Positions 1 to 7,703 of a stretch of 60,540 nucleotides of DNA are shown piece by piece. Source of the DNA: a candidate division TA06 bacterium 32_111 (lineage in GTDB: Bacteria > Hydrothermota > 32-111); contig LGFX01000010.1 in the NCBI GenBank assembly GCA_001508335.1, positions 1-60,540 of the forward strand, read 5' to 3'. Both the position numbers and the translations under genes were made by a program. The notes under the pieces are model-generated. The model had not been told where the DNA came from and did not search any database. It saw only the letters and a program-made list of their open reading frames with translations. Positions within the stretch are counted from its first letter, which is position 1. Each line of letters begins with the position of its first letter.

Positions 1-1
1 T

Positions 2-1837
2 AATCCCAAAAGTGGATTTGATTCGTTGAATGTGAGTTTTGTAGGTAACTGGCCATTTGGGGATTCTTATGCAGTTACAAACGATACGATAAGGGATGTT
101 TGTTTTTTAGGGTCAGGAGGAGGAGTATACATACTTGATGTATCAGATAGTAGCAATCCTGTAAAAGTTTCAGAAGGGATACATACAAGAGGAATTGTTT
201 ATGGACTTTATTATGACTATACAACAAAGAGGTTATATATAGCAGCAGGGCAGGGAGGACTGGAGATATGGGATGTTAGTAATTTAACAAACCCATTAAA
301 ACTTGGCTACTATTTTACACCTGGATATGCAGTAGGTGTTTACGTATCAGGCAGTTATGCATATGTTGCTGATTATGATTATGGTTTAAGGATAATTAAT
401 GTAAGTAACCCAACAACACCAACAAGTGTTGGCTATTATGATACACCTGGTTTGGCTTATGGTGTTTATGTCTTGGGCAATTATGCATATGTTGCTGATG
501 ATGAATATGGTTTAAGGATAATTAATGTAAGTAACCCAACAACACCAACAAGTGTTGGCTTTTATGATACACCTGGTATTGCAGTAGGTGTTTATGTCTC
601 AGGCAGTTATGCATATGTTGCTGATTATGATTCTGGTTTAAGGATAATTAATGTAAGTAACCCAACAACACCAACAAGTGTTGGCTATTATGATACCCCT
701 GGATATGCATTACGTGTTTATGTCTTAGGTAGATATGCATATGTTGCTGATGAGGATTATGGTCTAAGGATAATAGATATATCAGATCCAACAACACCAA
801 CAGAGGTTGGCTTTTATGATACACCTGGTGGTGCAGTAGGTGTTTATGTCTCAGGCAGTTATGCATATGTTGCTGATTATGATTCTGGTTTAAGGATAAT
901 AGATATAACAGATCCAACGACACCAACAAGTGTTGGCGATTATGATGCACCTGGTTATGCTTATGGTGTTTATGTCTTGGGCAATTATACATATGTTGCT
1001 AATGGTTGGGATGGTTTAAGGATAATAGACATACAAGATCCAACAACACCAACAAGTGTTGGCTTTTATGATACACCTGGATATGCAGAAGGTGTTTATG
1101 TTTCAGGCAGTTATGCATATGTTGCTGATGGTTTTTATGGTTTAAGGATAATAGATATATCAGATCCAACAAACCCAACAGAAGTTGGCTTTTGTGATAC
1201 ACCTGGTAGTAAAGCAGGTGTTTATGTCTCAGGCAGTTATGCATATGTTGCTGATGGTAGTAGTGGTCTAAGGATAATAGATATATCAGATCCAACAAAC
1301 CCAACAGAAGTTGGCTATTATGATACACCTGGTATTGCTTATGGTGTTTATGTCTTGGGCAGTTATGCATATGTTGCTGATCGTGATTTTGGTTTAAGGA
1401 TAATAGATATACAAGAACCAACAACACCAACAGAGGTTGGCTTTTATGATACACCTGGTTTGGCTTATGGTGTTTATGTCTTGGGCAGTTATGCATATGT
1501 TGCTGACTGGGGTAATGGTTTAAGGATAATAGATATATCAGATCCAACGACACCAACAAGTGTTGGCTTTTATGATACACCTGGTGAAGCAAGAGGTGTT
1601 TATGTCTCAGGCAATTATGCATATGTTGCTGATGATGATTCTGGTTTAAGGATAATAGATATATCAGATCCAACAAACCCAACAGAAGTTGGCTACTGTG
1701 ATACACCTGGTAGTGTAAGAGGTGTTTCTGTTTCAGGCAGTTATGCATATGTTGCTGATTATGATTGTGGAGTTCAGATATACAGAAACCTTCTTTCAAG
1801 TGGGCTAAACGAAAAGGAAATAAAAGGGGTAAAATAG
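2..1837 (+). CDS. LVIVD-repeat beta-propeller surface protein (5' end outside the window)
   Basis: The reading frame is open to the left window edge, so the N-terminus, probably including a signal peptide, is missing; the TTG at 26 is internal and not a start. The protein consists almost only of LVIVD-type repeats: two divergent N-terminal copies, then eleven exact 42-residue copies and a partial twelfth, each with a YAYVAD-x3-GLRII core and a PTTPT/PTNPT turn. Fourteen visible copies would fit two seven-bladed propellers (inference). Such proteins are usually secreted or surface-bound in candidate-phylum bacteria; function is unknown. The C-terminus is short and lacks a recognisable sorting domain. 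An adjacent frame after the AAAAGGGG run near 1824-1831 stays open to about 1873 with a plausible coding sequence, so a frameshift near the end is possible. Confidence 0.85.
   Translation, partial: NPKSGFDSLNVSFVGNWPFGDSYAVTNDTIRDVCFLGSGGGVYILDVSDSSNPVKVSEGIHTRGIVYGLYYDYTTKRLYIAAGQGGLEIWDVSNLTNPLKLGYYFTPGYAVGVYVSGSYAYVADYDYGLRIINVSNPTTPTSVGYYDTPGLAYGVYVLGNYAYVADDEYGLRIINVSNPTTPTSVGFYDTPGIAVGVYVSGSYAYVADYDSGLRIINVSNPTTPTSVGYYDTPGYALRVYVLGRYAYVADEDYGLRIIDISDPTTPTEVGFYDTPGGAVGVYVSGSYAYVADYDSGLRIIDITDPTTPTSVGDYDAPGYAYGVYVLGNYTYVANGWDGLRIIDIQDPTTPTSVGFYDTPGYAEGVYVSGSYAYVADGFYGLRIIDISDPTNPTEVGFCDTPGSKAGVYVSGSYAYVADGSSGLRIIDISDPTNPTEVGYYDTPGIAYGVYVLGSYAYVADRDFGLRIIDIQEPTTPTEVGFYDTPGLAYGVYVLGSYAYVADWGNGLRIIDISDPTTPTSVGFYDTPGEARGVYVSGNYAYVADDDSGLRIIDISDPTNPTEVGYCDTPGSVRGVSVSGSYAYVADYDCGVQIYRNLLSSGLNEKEIKGVK
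323..1708 (+). repeat. Eleven in-frame 126-bp tandem repeats inside the LVIVD gene
   Basis: Eleven complete units of exactly 126 bp (42 codons) run without any insertion or deletion, and a partial twelfth starts at 1709. Units are nearly identical in the YAYVAD, GLRII and DTPG blocks. Variation concentrates at the three residues after YVAD and at the three residues after the DTPG turn. Near-identity at the DNA level suggests recent expansion or homogenisation by recombination. Confidence 0.95.
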
Positions 1838-1897
1838 AGATAAACACGAAAGTATTGATATTGAAGTAAAGGATAAAAGATTACCAAATCAAGAACA

Positions 1898-1928
1898 AAT
1901 ACCCTGGATATCCAGGGTATTTTGTTTG
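1898..1928 (+). terminator. Intrinsic terminator after the LVIVD gene
   Basis: A perfect 24-bp palindrome at 1898-1921 (arms AATACCCTGG and CCAGGGTATT, four-base ATAT centre) is followed by a T-rich stretch. It lies 61 bp after the stop codon and before the next promoter. No gene is seen between 1838 and 2028. Confidence 0.75.
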
Positions 1929-1993
1929 AAAGATAAAATAACAAATGACCAAAAATAGTAATATTATGCTTTTTATTTCCATTCAAAATTCTG

Positions 1994-2022
1994 TTGAAAA
2001 AATTAATTTTAAAGTTTAAAAT
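1994..2022 (+). promoter_or_regulatory. Sigma-70-like promoter, leaderless type
   Basis: TTGAAA at 1994-1999, a 17-bp spacer, and TAAAAT at 2017-2022. Only six bases separate the -10 box from the ATG at 2029, and no Shine-Dalgarno sequence is present, so transcription probably begins at or next to the start codon. Confidence 0.65.
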
Positions 2023-2028
2023 AACTAT

Positions 2029-2550
2029 ATGGGAGTTTTAGAACTTTTAAAAGGTGATATCACTGAAATGGAAGTTGATGCTATAGTTAACGCTGCCAAT
2101 AAAACACTTCTTGGTGGTGGCGGAGTTGACGGAGCTATACATAGAAAAGCTGGGCCAGAACTTCTTGCTGAATGTAAAAAGTTGAATGGATGTGAGACTG
2201 GTGAAGCAAAGATCACAAAAGGTTACAACCTTAAAGCAAAATATGTTATTCATACAGTTGGTCCTGTTTACAGAGATGGAAAGAGTGGAGAAAGTAGGTT
2301 ACTTTACAACTCTTTTTATAATTCATTAATTTTAGCAAAAAAGAATGGTATAAAAACTATAGCTTTTCCGGCGATTTCAACTGGTGTTTATGGCTATCCA
2401 AAAGAGGATGCTGCAAAAGTATCTTTAAGAGCGATTTATGATTTTATAAGTAAAGAGGATTGGTTCGAAAAGATTTATATTGTTCTTTATGATGAAAGAA
2501 CTTATCAGATTTTTAAAAATATTTGTGAGAAAAATTTTAAAGGAGAATGA
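2029..2550 (+). CDS. Macro-domain protein, probable O-acetyl-ADP-ribose deacetylase
   Basis: A 173-residue single-domain macro protein, the usual length for the stand-alone MacroD/YmdB family. The ADP-ribose-binding signatures are clear: VNAANKTLLGGGGVDGAIH near residues 20-40, a GEAKITKGYNL segment, VIHTVGPVY in the middle, and FPAISTGVYGYP as the second phosphate-binding loop. Family members hydrolyse O-acetyl-ADP-ribose or remove mono-ADP-ribose from proteins in the cytoplasm. It heads a two-gene unit with the flavodoxin that starts 2 nt after its stop. The start is the ATG just downstream of a leaderless-type promoter. Confidence 0.92.
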   Translation: MGVLELLKGDITEMEVDAIVNAANKTLLGGGGVDGAIHRKAGPELLAECKKLNGCETGEAKITKGYNLKAKYVIHTVGPVYRDGKSGESRLLYNSFYNSLILAKKNGIKTIAFPAISTGVYGYPKEDAAKVSLRAIYDFISKEDWFEKIYIVLYDERTYQIFKNICEKNFKGE

Positions 2551-2551
2551 T

Positions 2552-3028
2552 ATGAATATCCTTGTAGTTTATTATTCCCTAACAAATATAACAAGGAGTG
2601 TGGCAGAGATCTTTAAAGAGAATTTTTCCAAAAAACACTCTGTAACTCTTTTTGAATTGAAAACTGACCCAGAGTTTAAAAGTAACAACATAAAGAAAGA
2701 TTTTAAAATCGTACAATTACCAGAATTAAAAGGTTATGACATTGTTATCGTTGGTGGACCTGTATGGGCTTTTGGAGCAGATTTCCCTATTTTAAAATTT
2801 TTAGAGTTGGTTGAAAATGCAGAAGAAAAAGAGTTCATTCTTTTCGTTACTATGGCTTTCCCATTTAAATGGATGGGTGGCATTAGAGCTCTATCGATGA
2901 TGGAAAAAATTTTGAAAGAGAAGGATGTAAAAGTTTTGGAAAAATTCTGTATAAATAGAATGTTTAAGAATGTTGAAAATGAAGCCAAAAAAGTTTCAGA
3001 AAATATTCTTTCGTTGATCAGAACATAG
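2552..3028 (+). CDS. Flavodoxin family protein
   Basis: A 158-residue protein starting at the ATG at 2552, preceded by the ribosome-binding site AAAGGAG inside the end of the macro gene; longer in-frame upstream starts would lie within that gene. The N-terminus MNILVVYYSLTNITRSVAE is the classic flavodoxin beta strand plus phosphate loop (S/T-rich, FMN phosphate binding), and GGPVWAFGADFP matches the second FMN-contacting loop. It is likely a small cytoplasmic FMN electron carrier or NAD(P)H-dependent reductase. The 3' end overlaps the convergent CDF transporter gene by 11 bp. Confidence 0.85.
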   Translation: MNILVVYYSLTNITRSVAEIFKENFSKKHSVTLFELKTDPEFKSNNIKKDFKIVQLPELKGYDIVIVGGPVWAFGADFPILKFLELVENAEEKEFILFVTMAFPFKWMGGIRALSMMEKILKEKDVKVLEKFCINRMFKNVENEAKKVSENILSLIRT

Positions 3029-3932
3029 ATTTATTTTCACATTTGTTAGTTTCAAATTGAATCGTTATATGGGCTACCTTATATTTTTCTTTTAACAACT
3101 TCTCAATCTCTTCCATGATCTTACAGGTTTCAGAAAGCATCATATCTTCAAGTTCTATATGTGCCTCGAAGTAATAAGATGTTTCGTTAGTCATCCATGT
3201 ATGGACGTGATGAATATTTTTTACACCTTTGATTTTCTCCACATCATTTTTTATAGAATTATAATCAAGATCGGCAGAAGATTGCATCAAAATGTCTATA
3301 GATTTTTTTAAAATAGAGTAAGTCTGAAAAAGGATGTAAAGAGATATAAAGATTGTTAAAACAGAGTCTATGAAATAGATTTTGAAAAGTTTTATAAAAA
3401 TTGCCCCAATTATTACAGCAACTGAACTTAAAGTGTCTGAGATTAGGTGTAGGTAGCTTGACTTTATGTTCAAACTTTTTTTTGATTCTTTATGTAACAA
3501 CAAAACCGATATGAGATTTCCAAAAAATCCTATTATAGATACAAAAAGTAGTATGTTAGAATTGATCTCTTCAGGTTTAACGAATCTTTTTATACTTTCA
3601 AATATTAGAAAAAACGATGTTACAAGAAGGAAGGATGAGTTAAAAAGTGAAACGATGATCTCAGCTCTCTTGTAGCCGAAAGTTTTTCTTTGGTTTTTTT
3701 CCTTATTTGAAATCTTTATGGCGAAAAAAGAGAGTATTAGGGAAAAAGTGTCAGCAAAGTTGTGTAAACTGTCAGATATTAACATAAGTGAACCTGAAAG
3801 AAAGCCTCCAAATATCTCAAATATTGTTATCAAAAGGTTCAAAAAAATTGAAAAAATGAATTTGAAATTCAAACTACCATAATTTTCATGGTTATGGTGG
3901 TTGTGGGAATGATCTTTAAAAGTCGCTTTCAT
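3018..3932 (-). CDS. Cation diffusion facilitator (CDF) metal efflux transporter
   Basis: A 304-residue CDF family protein of typical length. It has a His-rich N-terminal tail (residues 8-17, including HSHNHHNH), about six membrane helices, and a C-terminal cytoplasmic ferredoxin-like domain with HVHTW and HIELE segments. The transport site shows the HxxxD pattern in helix 2 (H57, D61) and helix 5 (H162, D166), which is the zinc-type arrangement. It is the last gene of the arsenic/redox operon, 4 nt after the glutaredoxin-like gene. By family it exports Zn2+ or related divalent ions in exchange for protons. The exact metal cannot be read from the sequence alone. Confidence 0.92.
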   Translation of the reverse strand: MKATFKDHSHNHHNHENYGSLNFKFIFSIFLNLLITIFEIFGGFLSGSLMLISDSLHNFADTFSLILSFFAIKISNKEKNQRKTFGYKRAEIIVSLFNSSFLLVTSFFLIFESIKRFVKPEEINSNILLFVSIIGFFGNLISVLLLHKESKKSLNIKSSYLHLISDTLSSVAVIIGAIFIKLFKIYFIDSVLTIFISLYILFQTYSILKKSIDILMQSSADLDYNSIKNDVEKIKGVKNIHHVHTWMTNETSYYFEAHIELEDMMLSETCKIMEEIEKLLKEKYKVAHITIQFETNKCENKSMF

Positions 3933-3936
3933 ACCT

Positions 3937-4182
3937 TTATATACCCAAATAATCTTTTAAAAGTTTCTTTATCCCTTCTGGAGACAGAACATGTCCATAT
4001 GCAAGAACTCTTCCATCAACCGCAATTGCAGGTGTCATCCTTACTCCCATTTCAATTATTTTTTGAATATCCTTGATTTTTTCTATCTCATACTCAAGGT
4101 TAAGTTCGTTAGCTGCCTGAATAGCATTTTCTTCAAGTTTTATACATTTTGGACATCCTGTTCCCAATATTTGGATTTTCAT
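3937..4182 (-). CDS. Thioredoxin/glutaredoxin-like redox-active disulfide protein
   Basis: An 81-residue protein with the beta-alpha-beta start MKIQILGTGCPKC and a CPKC active site (C10, C13), followed by a conserved cis-proline segment RMTPAIAVDG. It matches the small archaeal/bacterial glutaredoxin-like family (TM0996/MTH895 type), which often sits beside ArsP-type permeases. A cytoplasmic thiol-disulfide role is expected, possibly donating electrons to ArsC or passing thiol-bound metalloid to the permease; the latter is inference. It starts 13 nt after the permease gene, with an AGGAGG-like ribosome-binding site. Confidence 0.9.
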   Translation of the reverse strand: MKIQILGTGCPKCIKLEENAIQAANELNLEYEIEKIKDIQKIIEMGVRMTPAIAVDGRVLAYGHVLSPEGIKKLLKDYLGI

Positions 4183-4195
4183 ATCATACCTCCTT

Positions 4196-5488
4196 TCATT
4201 TTATAAATCCAAAAAGAAATCCTGCCAGTGTTGATAATATTATAACATAAATAATAAAAATAAGAGTTTTTTTTGTCCCCATAATACTTCTAACAACCAG
4301 CATATTCGGAAGTGATAAAGCTGGTCCTGCTAAAAGAAGCGAGAGAGCAGGTCCCTTCCCCATTCCTGAATTCATAAGCCCCTGGATTATAGGAATCTCA
4401 GTAAGTGTTGCAAAATACATAAAGGCACCAACAATTGAAGCCAGGAAGTTTGCAAATATAGAGTTACCCCCAACGAGTTTTGAGACCCAGTATTGAGGAA
4501 TTATACCCATTCTTCCATCTGGTGATCCAAGTAAAAAACCTGCTATAAGTATTCCAGAAAAAAGAAGTGGCATTATCTGAAAAGCAAAATCTTTTGTCGT
4601 ATCAAGCCAGAATCTTGATCTATCGTTACCTTTTAAAAGTATTACTACAAGTGATATTATTCCGGCGACGAATGTTAAAATAGGTGATCTTGAAATGAGA
4701 TAAGTTAAGACAAGTATAAAAAATGATATTATAAGGTGTGATAATTTAATATCGAGGAGTTTTTTTATTGAGAACCCAAAGATTAAAACAAAAATTGAAA
4801 CTATCAACCATTTTGCCTGAAAGACCTTGAACCAGAACCCAGTTGAACTGTCCGTTTTTGCCCAGTTTGAAAAAATGAGTATACCTATCATTGCAAAAAA
4901 ATAGATTATGTTTAAAACAAAATAGTCATTTTCCTTCTCTTTGTTTTCAAAAGTCTCATTTCCGTTAGATTCATCTTTTTTCTCTCTGAAAGTTAAAGAC
5001 ATTAGTATCCCTATCACTATCGATAGCGTTATAGCGAACAATGCTCTGAAAAGACCAATTTGAAAACCTAAAACTTTCGCGGTTAAAATAATGGCAAGAA
5101 CATTTATAGCGGGACCGGAGTATAGGAAAGCTACTGCTGGTCCAAGTCCTGCTCCCTTTTTATATATTCCAGCAAATAAAGGTAGAACCGTGCAGGAGCA
5201 TACTGCAAGTATCGTTCCAGAAACCGATGCGATAAGGTATGCTAAAATTTGGTTAGCTTTGTTACCCAAGTATTTCAAAACAGCATCGGAAGAGATGAAT
5301 ACCCCCATAGCACCTGCAATAAAGAAAGCGGGAACAAGACATAAAATGACATGCTTTTGCGCATAATCCTGCAAAAGAAAAAATGAGGAGAGTATAGCCT
5401 CCTGAAAACTTTTTGACTTTATCGGGAGGAAATAGGCAAAGATAAATATTGCTATTATCCAAAAAAGTTTTTTTAAATCATCGTTCAT
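4196..5488 (-). CDS. arsP: ArsP-type permease (DUF318/PF03773 family)
   Basis: A 430-residue polytopic membrane protein. The signature AVCSCTVLPLFAGIYKKGAG near residues 95-114 carries the paired cysteines C97 and C99 of the permease family that includes ArsP. A second family block near the C-terminus reads LSLLLAGPALSLPNMLV. Characterised ArsP proteins export trivalent organoarsenicals; others in the family have been linked to metal efflux. It lies between ccdA (4-nt overlap) and the small glutaredoxin-like gene, inside an arsR-arsC operon that has no ArsB or Acr3 in view, so it may be the operon's efflux pump. The substrate is inferred. Confidence 0.82.
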   Translation of the reverse strand: MNDDLKKLFWIIAIFIFAYFLPIKSKSFQEAILSSFFLLQDYAQKHVILCLVPAFFIAGAMGVFISSDAVLKYLGNKANQILAYLIASVSGTILAVCSCTVLPLFAGIYKKGAGLGPAVAFLYSGPAINVLAIILTAKVLGFQIGLFRALFAITLSIVIGILMSLTFREKKDESNGNETFENKEKENDYFVLNIIYFFAMIGILIFSNWAKTDSSTGFWFKVFQAKWLIVSIFVLIFGFSIKKLLDIKLSHLIISFFILVLTYLISRSPILTFVAGIISLVVILLKGNDRSRFWLDTTKDFAFQIMPLLFSGILIAGFLLGSPDGRMGIIPQYWVSKLVGGNSIFANFLASIVGAFMYFATLTEIPIIQGLMNSGMGKGPALSLLLAGPALSLPNMLVVRSIMGTKKTLIFIIYVIILSTLAGFLFGFIK

Positions 5489-6204
5489 TTTAAAACTCCT
5501 TTTATAGTTGAAACAAGATAGTAAAAAAACAACAAAAACATTATTAATCCTATTATTCTTTTTATAATATCAACTATTCTGCCATTTGATGTAAGGTTAA
5601 TGTATTTTGATATTATTTCGGTAAAACCGCCACTTATTATTATCAATATGAGATGACCTAAACCAAAGGAGAAGAGTATTAAAAATGATTTAAGGATATT
5701 TGTAGAGTTTTTAAATACCAGAACAAAAACTGGAGCAAAGAAGGCGAATGTGCATGGACCAACGCCAGTACCGAAGAGCAATCCTATTATAAAACTTATA
5801 AGTTTTGTGTTTTTAGTTTTGAAAATTCTATCGAAATTGAAATTGAAAAAATCAAAATTTAAAAAATTGAAAAAATATAAAGAAAGTATTAAAAAGATAA
5901 ATGTTACTATTAAATTGTTGAATATGCCAAGATCACCTGCAACCCTTCCAAGCAAAATTGAAACTGTTCCAACTAAGACTATTGAAAATAGGATCCCAAG
6001 AGAAAATATGAAAGAGATGAAAATTCCATCAAACTTTTTATCTTTTTTGTTCTGCAGTATATATCCCATTATCAAAGGAATGCTTGAAAGGTGACAGGGA
6101 CTTAAAAGTAAACTTAAAAGTCCCCATATAAAACTACCTACTATCGAAAAGATGGTTGTAGAAGTGAGAAGTTTATAACTGAAGTTGAAAAGATTCTCAA
6201 TCAT
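5485..6204 (-). CDS. ccdA: CcdA/DsbD-type thiol-disulfide transmembrane electron carrier
   Basis: A 239-residue membrane protein of about six helices with the two diagnostic cysteines of the CcdA/DsbD beta domain: C37 in LLSPCHLSSIP and C151 in GTGVGPCTFAFF, each beside proline. The family carries reducing equivalents from cytoplasmic thioredoxin to periplasmic thiol proteins. Its neighbours supply the likely partners: a periplasmic thioredoxin lipoprotein upstream (4-nt overlap) and a cytoplasmic glutaredoxin-like protein downstream. This suggests a complete trans-membrane reducing path inside the arsenic operon. Confidence 0.9.
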   Translation of the reverse strand: MIENLFNFSYKLLTSTTIFSIVGSFIWGLLSLLLSPCHLSSIPLIMGYILQNKKDKKFDGIFISFIFSLGILFSIVLVGTVSILLGRVAGDLGIFNNLIVTFIFLILSLYFFNFLNFDFFNFNFDRIFKTKNTKLISFIIGLLFGTGVGPCTFAFFAPVFVLVFKNSTNILKSFLILFSFGLGHLILIIISGGFTEIISKYINLTSNGRIVDIIKRIIGLIMFLLFFYYLVSTIKGVLK

Positions 6205-6608
6205 TGATTTACACCTTTGCTTTTTAAAAATCTGAAAATCTCATCCCTTGGGAAAAATCCTTCATGTTTTTCAACAATCTCACCTCTGTTGTCTATAAAG
6301 ATTTGTGTTGGAATAACTCTTATCTTATATTTTTGAGCGTGCTTTAGATTTTTTCTGTCATTAAGATCGTAGAATATAACCTGAACATCTTTAGGGAAAG
6401 AGTCTCTTATCTCCCGTATTATTGGTTGCATCATCTGACAGGGGATGCATGTGGTTGAACCTAACTCTATGAAAGTGATTTTATATTTTTCAAAATTCAA
6501 ATTTTCTTCATTTTCACTTTTGATCTGTTTAGCATTTTCACTCGGAGTACATGAATATAAGAATAAAATTAAAAGAATAAAAGAAAAATTAAGATTTAAA
6601 TTCTTCAT
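6201..6608 (-). CDS. Thioredoxin-domain lipoprotein
   Basis: A 135-residue protein with a hydrophobic N-terminus and a lipobox ending at C20 (FLYSC), so probably a lipoprotein facing the periplasm. The thioredoxin fold follows, with active site CIPC (C54, C57) and the cis-proline in RVIPTQIFIDNRG. The segment EKHEGFFPRDEI is typical of thioredoxin C-termini. It overlaps arsC by 20 nt and ccdA by 4 nt and is probably reduced by CcdA. Its target is unknown. Confidence 0.88.
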   Translation of the reverse strand: MKNLNLNFSFILLILFLYSCTPSENAKQIKSENEENLNFEKYKITFIELGSTTCIPCQMMQPIIREIRDSFPKDVQVIFYDLNDRKNLKHAQKYKIRVIPTQIFIDNRGEIVEKHEGFFPRDEIFRFLKSKGVNQ

Positions 6609-6996
6609 CTATTATCCTTTCTATTCTGTTTTTGATTAACTCTCTTAACTCTCTTACCTTTTCTATAGGTTGATCTTTGATGTCCTCAAGTTCCCAGTTA
6701 AGACTCTTTTTTGAAGGAAAAATTGGGCAAACTTCCTTGCATCCCATTGTAATGAGATAGTCGAATTCAATATCTGGCAAGTCAAAAAAACCTTTCGGTT
6801 TCAGTGAGGATGTATCAAAGCCAATCTCTTCGAGAACTTCTTTCGCTTTTGGATTTATATTTTGAATCGGTTTTGAACCTGCAGAATATGCCTCAATGTA
6901 ATCTGAAAAATATCTTTTTGCAACTCCTTCGGCAATTTGGCTTCTGAAACTATTTTCAACACAAGCAAATAGAATTTTTATTTTTTCTTTTTTCAC
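6589..6996 (-). CDS. arsC: Arsenate reductase, low-molecular-weight phosphatase (thioredoxin-linked) family
   Basis: A 135-residue protein with the phosphatase-like anion loop C-x5-R-S (C12 to S19, CVENSFRS) at the very N-terminus, which fixes the start. The two further cysteines of the relay lie in TMGCKEVCPIF (C86, C90), as expected for the thioredoxin-coupled ArsC clade that reduces arsenate to arsenite through a C-terminal disulfide. The gene overlaps arsR by 41 nt, unusually long but required by the conserved N-terminus. The usual tryptophan/acidic loop near the C-terminus appears as WELEDIKDQP. Confidence 0.9.
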   Translation of the reverse strand: MKKEKIKILFACVENSFRSQIAEGVAKRYFSDYIEAYSAGSKPIQNINPKAKEVLEEIGFDTSSLKPKGFFDLPDIEFDYLITMGCKEVCPIFPSKKSLNWELEDIKDQPIEKVRELRELIKNRIERIIDEEFKS

Positions 6997-7270
6997 GCCT
7001 TTCCCCTTTTATAATTTTGAAAAATTTTTCGTTTAAAGGATCTTTCCTTTTGACTGAATAAAAAACCTTCTGTGCAGTTTTTTCATAGTCCAAAATCCCG
7101 CTATCAGTTAAGATTTTTAGATGTCTTGATACTCTTGGTTGTGACATATTTAAAATTTTTGATAGTTCACAAACACACATCTTTTTTTCAATTAAAAGCG
7201 CTACGATTTCTAACCTCGTTCCATCAGAAAGGGCTTTTAACTTATTCAAAAGTTCATAATCTTTCTTCAT
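6956..7270 (-). CDS. arsR: ArsR/SmtB-family metalloregulator
   Basis: A 104-residue winged-helix repressor. The recognition region reads MCVCELSKILNMSQPRVSRH (residues 31-50); the CVC pair (C32, C34) at the start of the DNA-binding helix is the As(III)/Sb(III) sensing site known from plasmid R773 ArsR. A CLC motif at the extreme C-terminus adds further thiols. The protein should bind operator DNA without metalloid and release it on arsenite binding. It is the second gene of the operon, overlapping the ferredoxin gene by 17 nt. Confidence 0.93.
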   Translation of the reverse strand: MKKDYELLNKLKALSDGTRLEIVALLIEKKMCVCELSKILNMSQPRVSRHLKILTDSGILDYEKTAQKVFYSVKRKDPLNEKFFKIIKGERREKRKNKNSICLC

Positions 7271-7571
7271 TCTTTAATCTCTCTTCGAGTTGTTTTTTTG
7301 CGAATACGAGTACTCCCCTTTTTTTAATAAGATCCTTGACATATTTAGGATCTGGGAAAGTTATCGCATCGAAAACACACCAGACAGAACATGATGTGCA
7401 ACCAACCATACAATCTTTTGGCCTTGCAACGATAGCTTTTCTATTCTCTTTATCAAAGTCGAAGACATTTTTACCACAACTCGTGACACACATTCCACAA
7501 CCTGTGCATTTATCTGATGCTATAGTCGGTGCCCATTCTATTTCTTCTCTTGGTACTCCTTTCCAGTTCAT
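7254..7571 (-). CDS. Two-cluster 4Fe-4S ferredoxin-like protein heading the ars operon
   Basis: A 105-residue protein with two iron-sulfur motifs: C22-x2-C25-x2-C28-x3-C32 and a second with C54-x3-C58-x2-C61-x3-C65. The one-residue-longer gap in the second motif is unusual for 4Fe-4S ferredoxins. A C-terminal basic helix (residues 80-105) follows. It is the first gene after the promoter and has the ribosome-binding site TAGGAGG five bases before the ATG. It could supply electrons to ArsC or to another reductase; that is inference. Confidence 0.85.
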   Translation of the reverse strand: MNWKGVPREEIEWAPTIASDKCTGCGMCVTSCGKNVFDFDKENRKAIVARPKDCMVGCTSCSVWCVFDAITFPDPKYVKDLIKKRGVLVFAKKQLEERLKNEERL

Positions 7572-7588
7572 TTAGCCTCCTATTTAAA

Positions 7589-7620
7589 GTTCTCTTTATA
7601 TAAAGTTTTCTTTATATAAC
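7589..7620 (-). promoter_or_regulatory. Candidate ArsR operator: 16-bp-period tandem repeat with palindromic cores
   Basis: Two copies of GTTYTCTTTATATAA start at 7589 and 7605, with a 16-bp period. The first contains the perfect 12-bp palindrome CTTTATATAAAG (7594-7605) and the second a near copy. They lie between the minus-strand promoter and the ribosome-binding site of the ferredoxin gene, where a repressor would block transcription. Assignment to ArsR is inferred from position. Confidence 0.5.
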
Positions 7621-7630
7621 ATTTTCCTTA

Positions 7631-7658
7631 AATATACTCAAAATTTTTCACTTGTCAA
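7631..7658 (-). promoter_or_regulatory. Sigma-70-like promoter of the arsenic/redox operon
   Basis: On the minus strand, a perfect TTGACA (7653-7658), a 16-bp spacer and TATATT (7631-7636). Unlike many promoters here it leaves a leader of about 50 nt with a clear ribosome-binding site. Confidence 0.75.
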
Positions 7659-7669
7659 GTATTTTTTTA

Positions 7670-7697
7670 TTGACTGAGAATTTTTTCTTTTTATAAT
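7670..7697 (+). promoter_or_regulatory. Sigma-70-like promoter, leaderless type, divergent from the ars promoter
   Basis: TTGACT (7670-7675), a 16-bp spacer and a perfect TATAAT (7692-7697). The ATG of the glycosyltransferase-like gene is six bases further on and no ribosome-binding site exists. The two divergent -35 boxes lie 11 bp apart, so the units may influence one another. Confidence 0.75.
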
Positions 7698-7703
7698 TTT
7701 TCT

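Noticed and set aside
323-1780. Tandem repeat as a possible CRISPR array
   Set aside because: Units are 126 bp, contiguous, in frame and translated; there are no unique spacers.
648-1847. Long minus-strand open frames opposite the LVIVD gene
   Set aside because: They are a consequence of the exact 126-bp repeat having no stop on that strand; the predicted products are His/Gln-rich and low complexity with no start signals.
1838-1990. Small gene between the LVIVD gene and the macro-domain gene
   Set aside because: No start with a ribosome-binding site; the region holds the hairpin and possibly a remnant of the LVIVD C-terminus.
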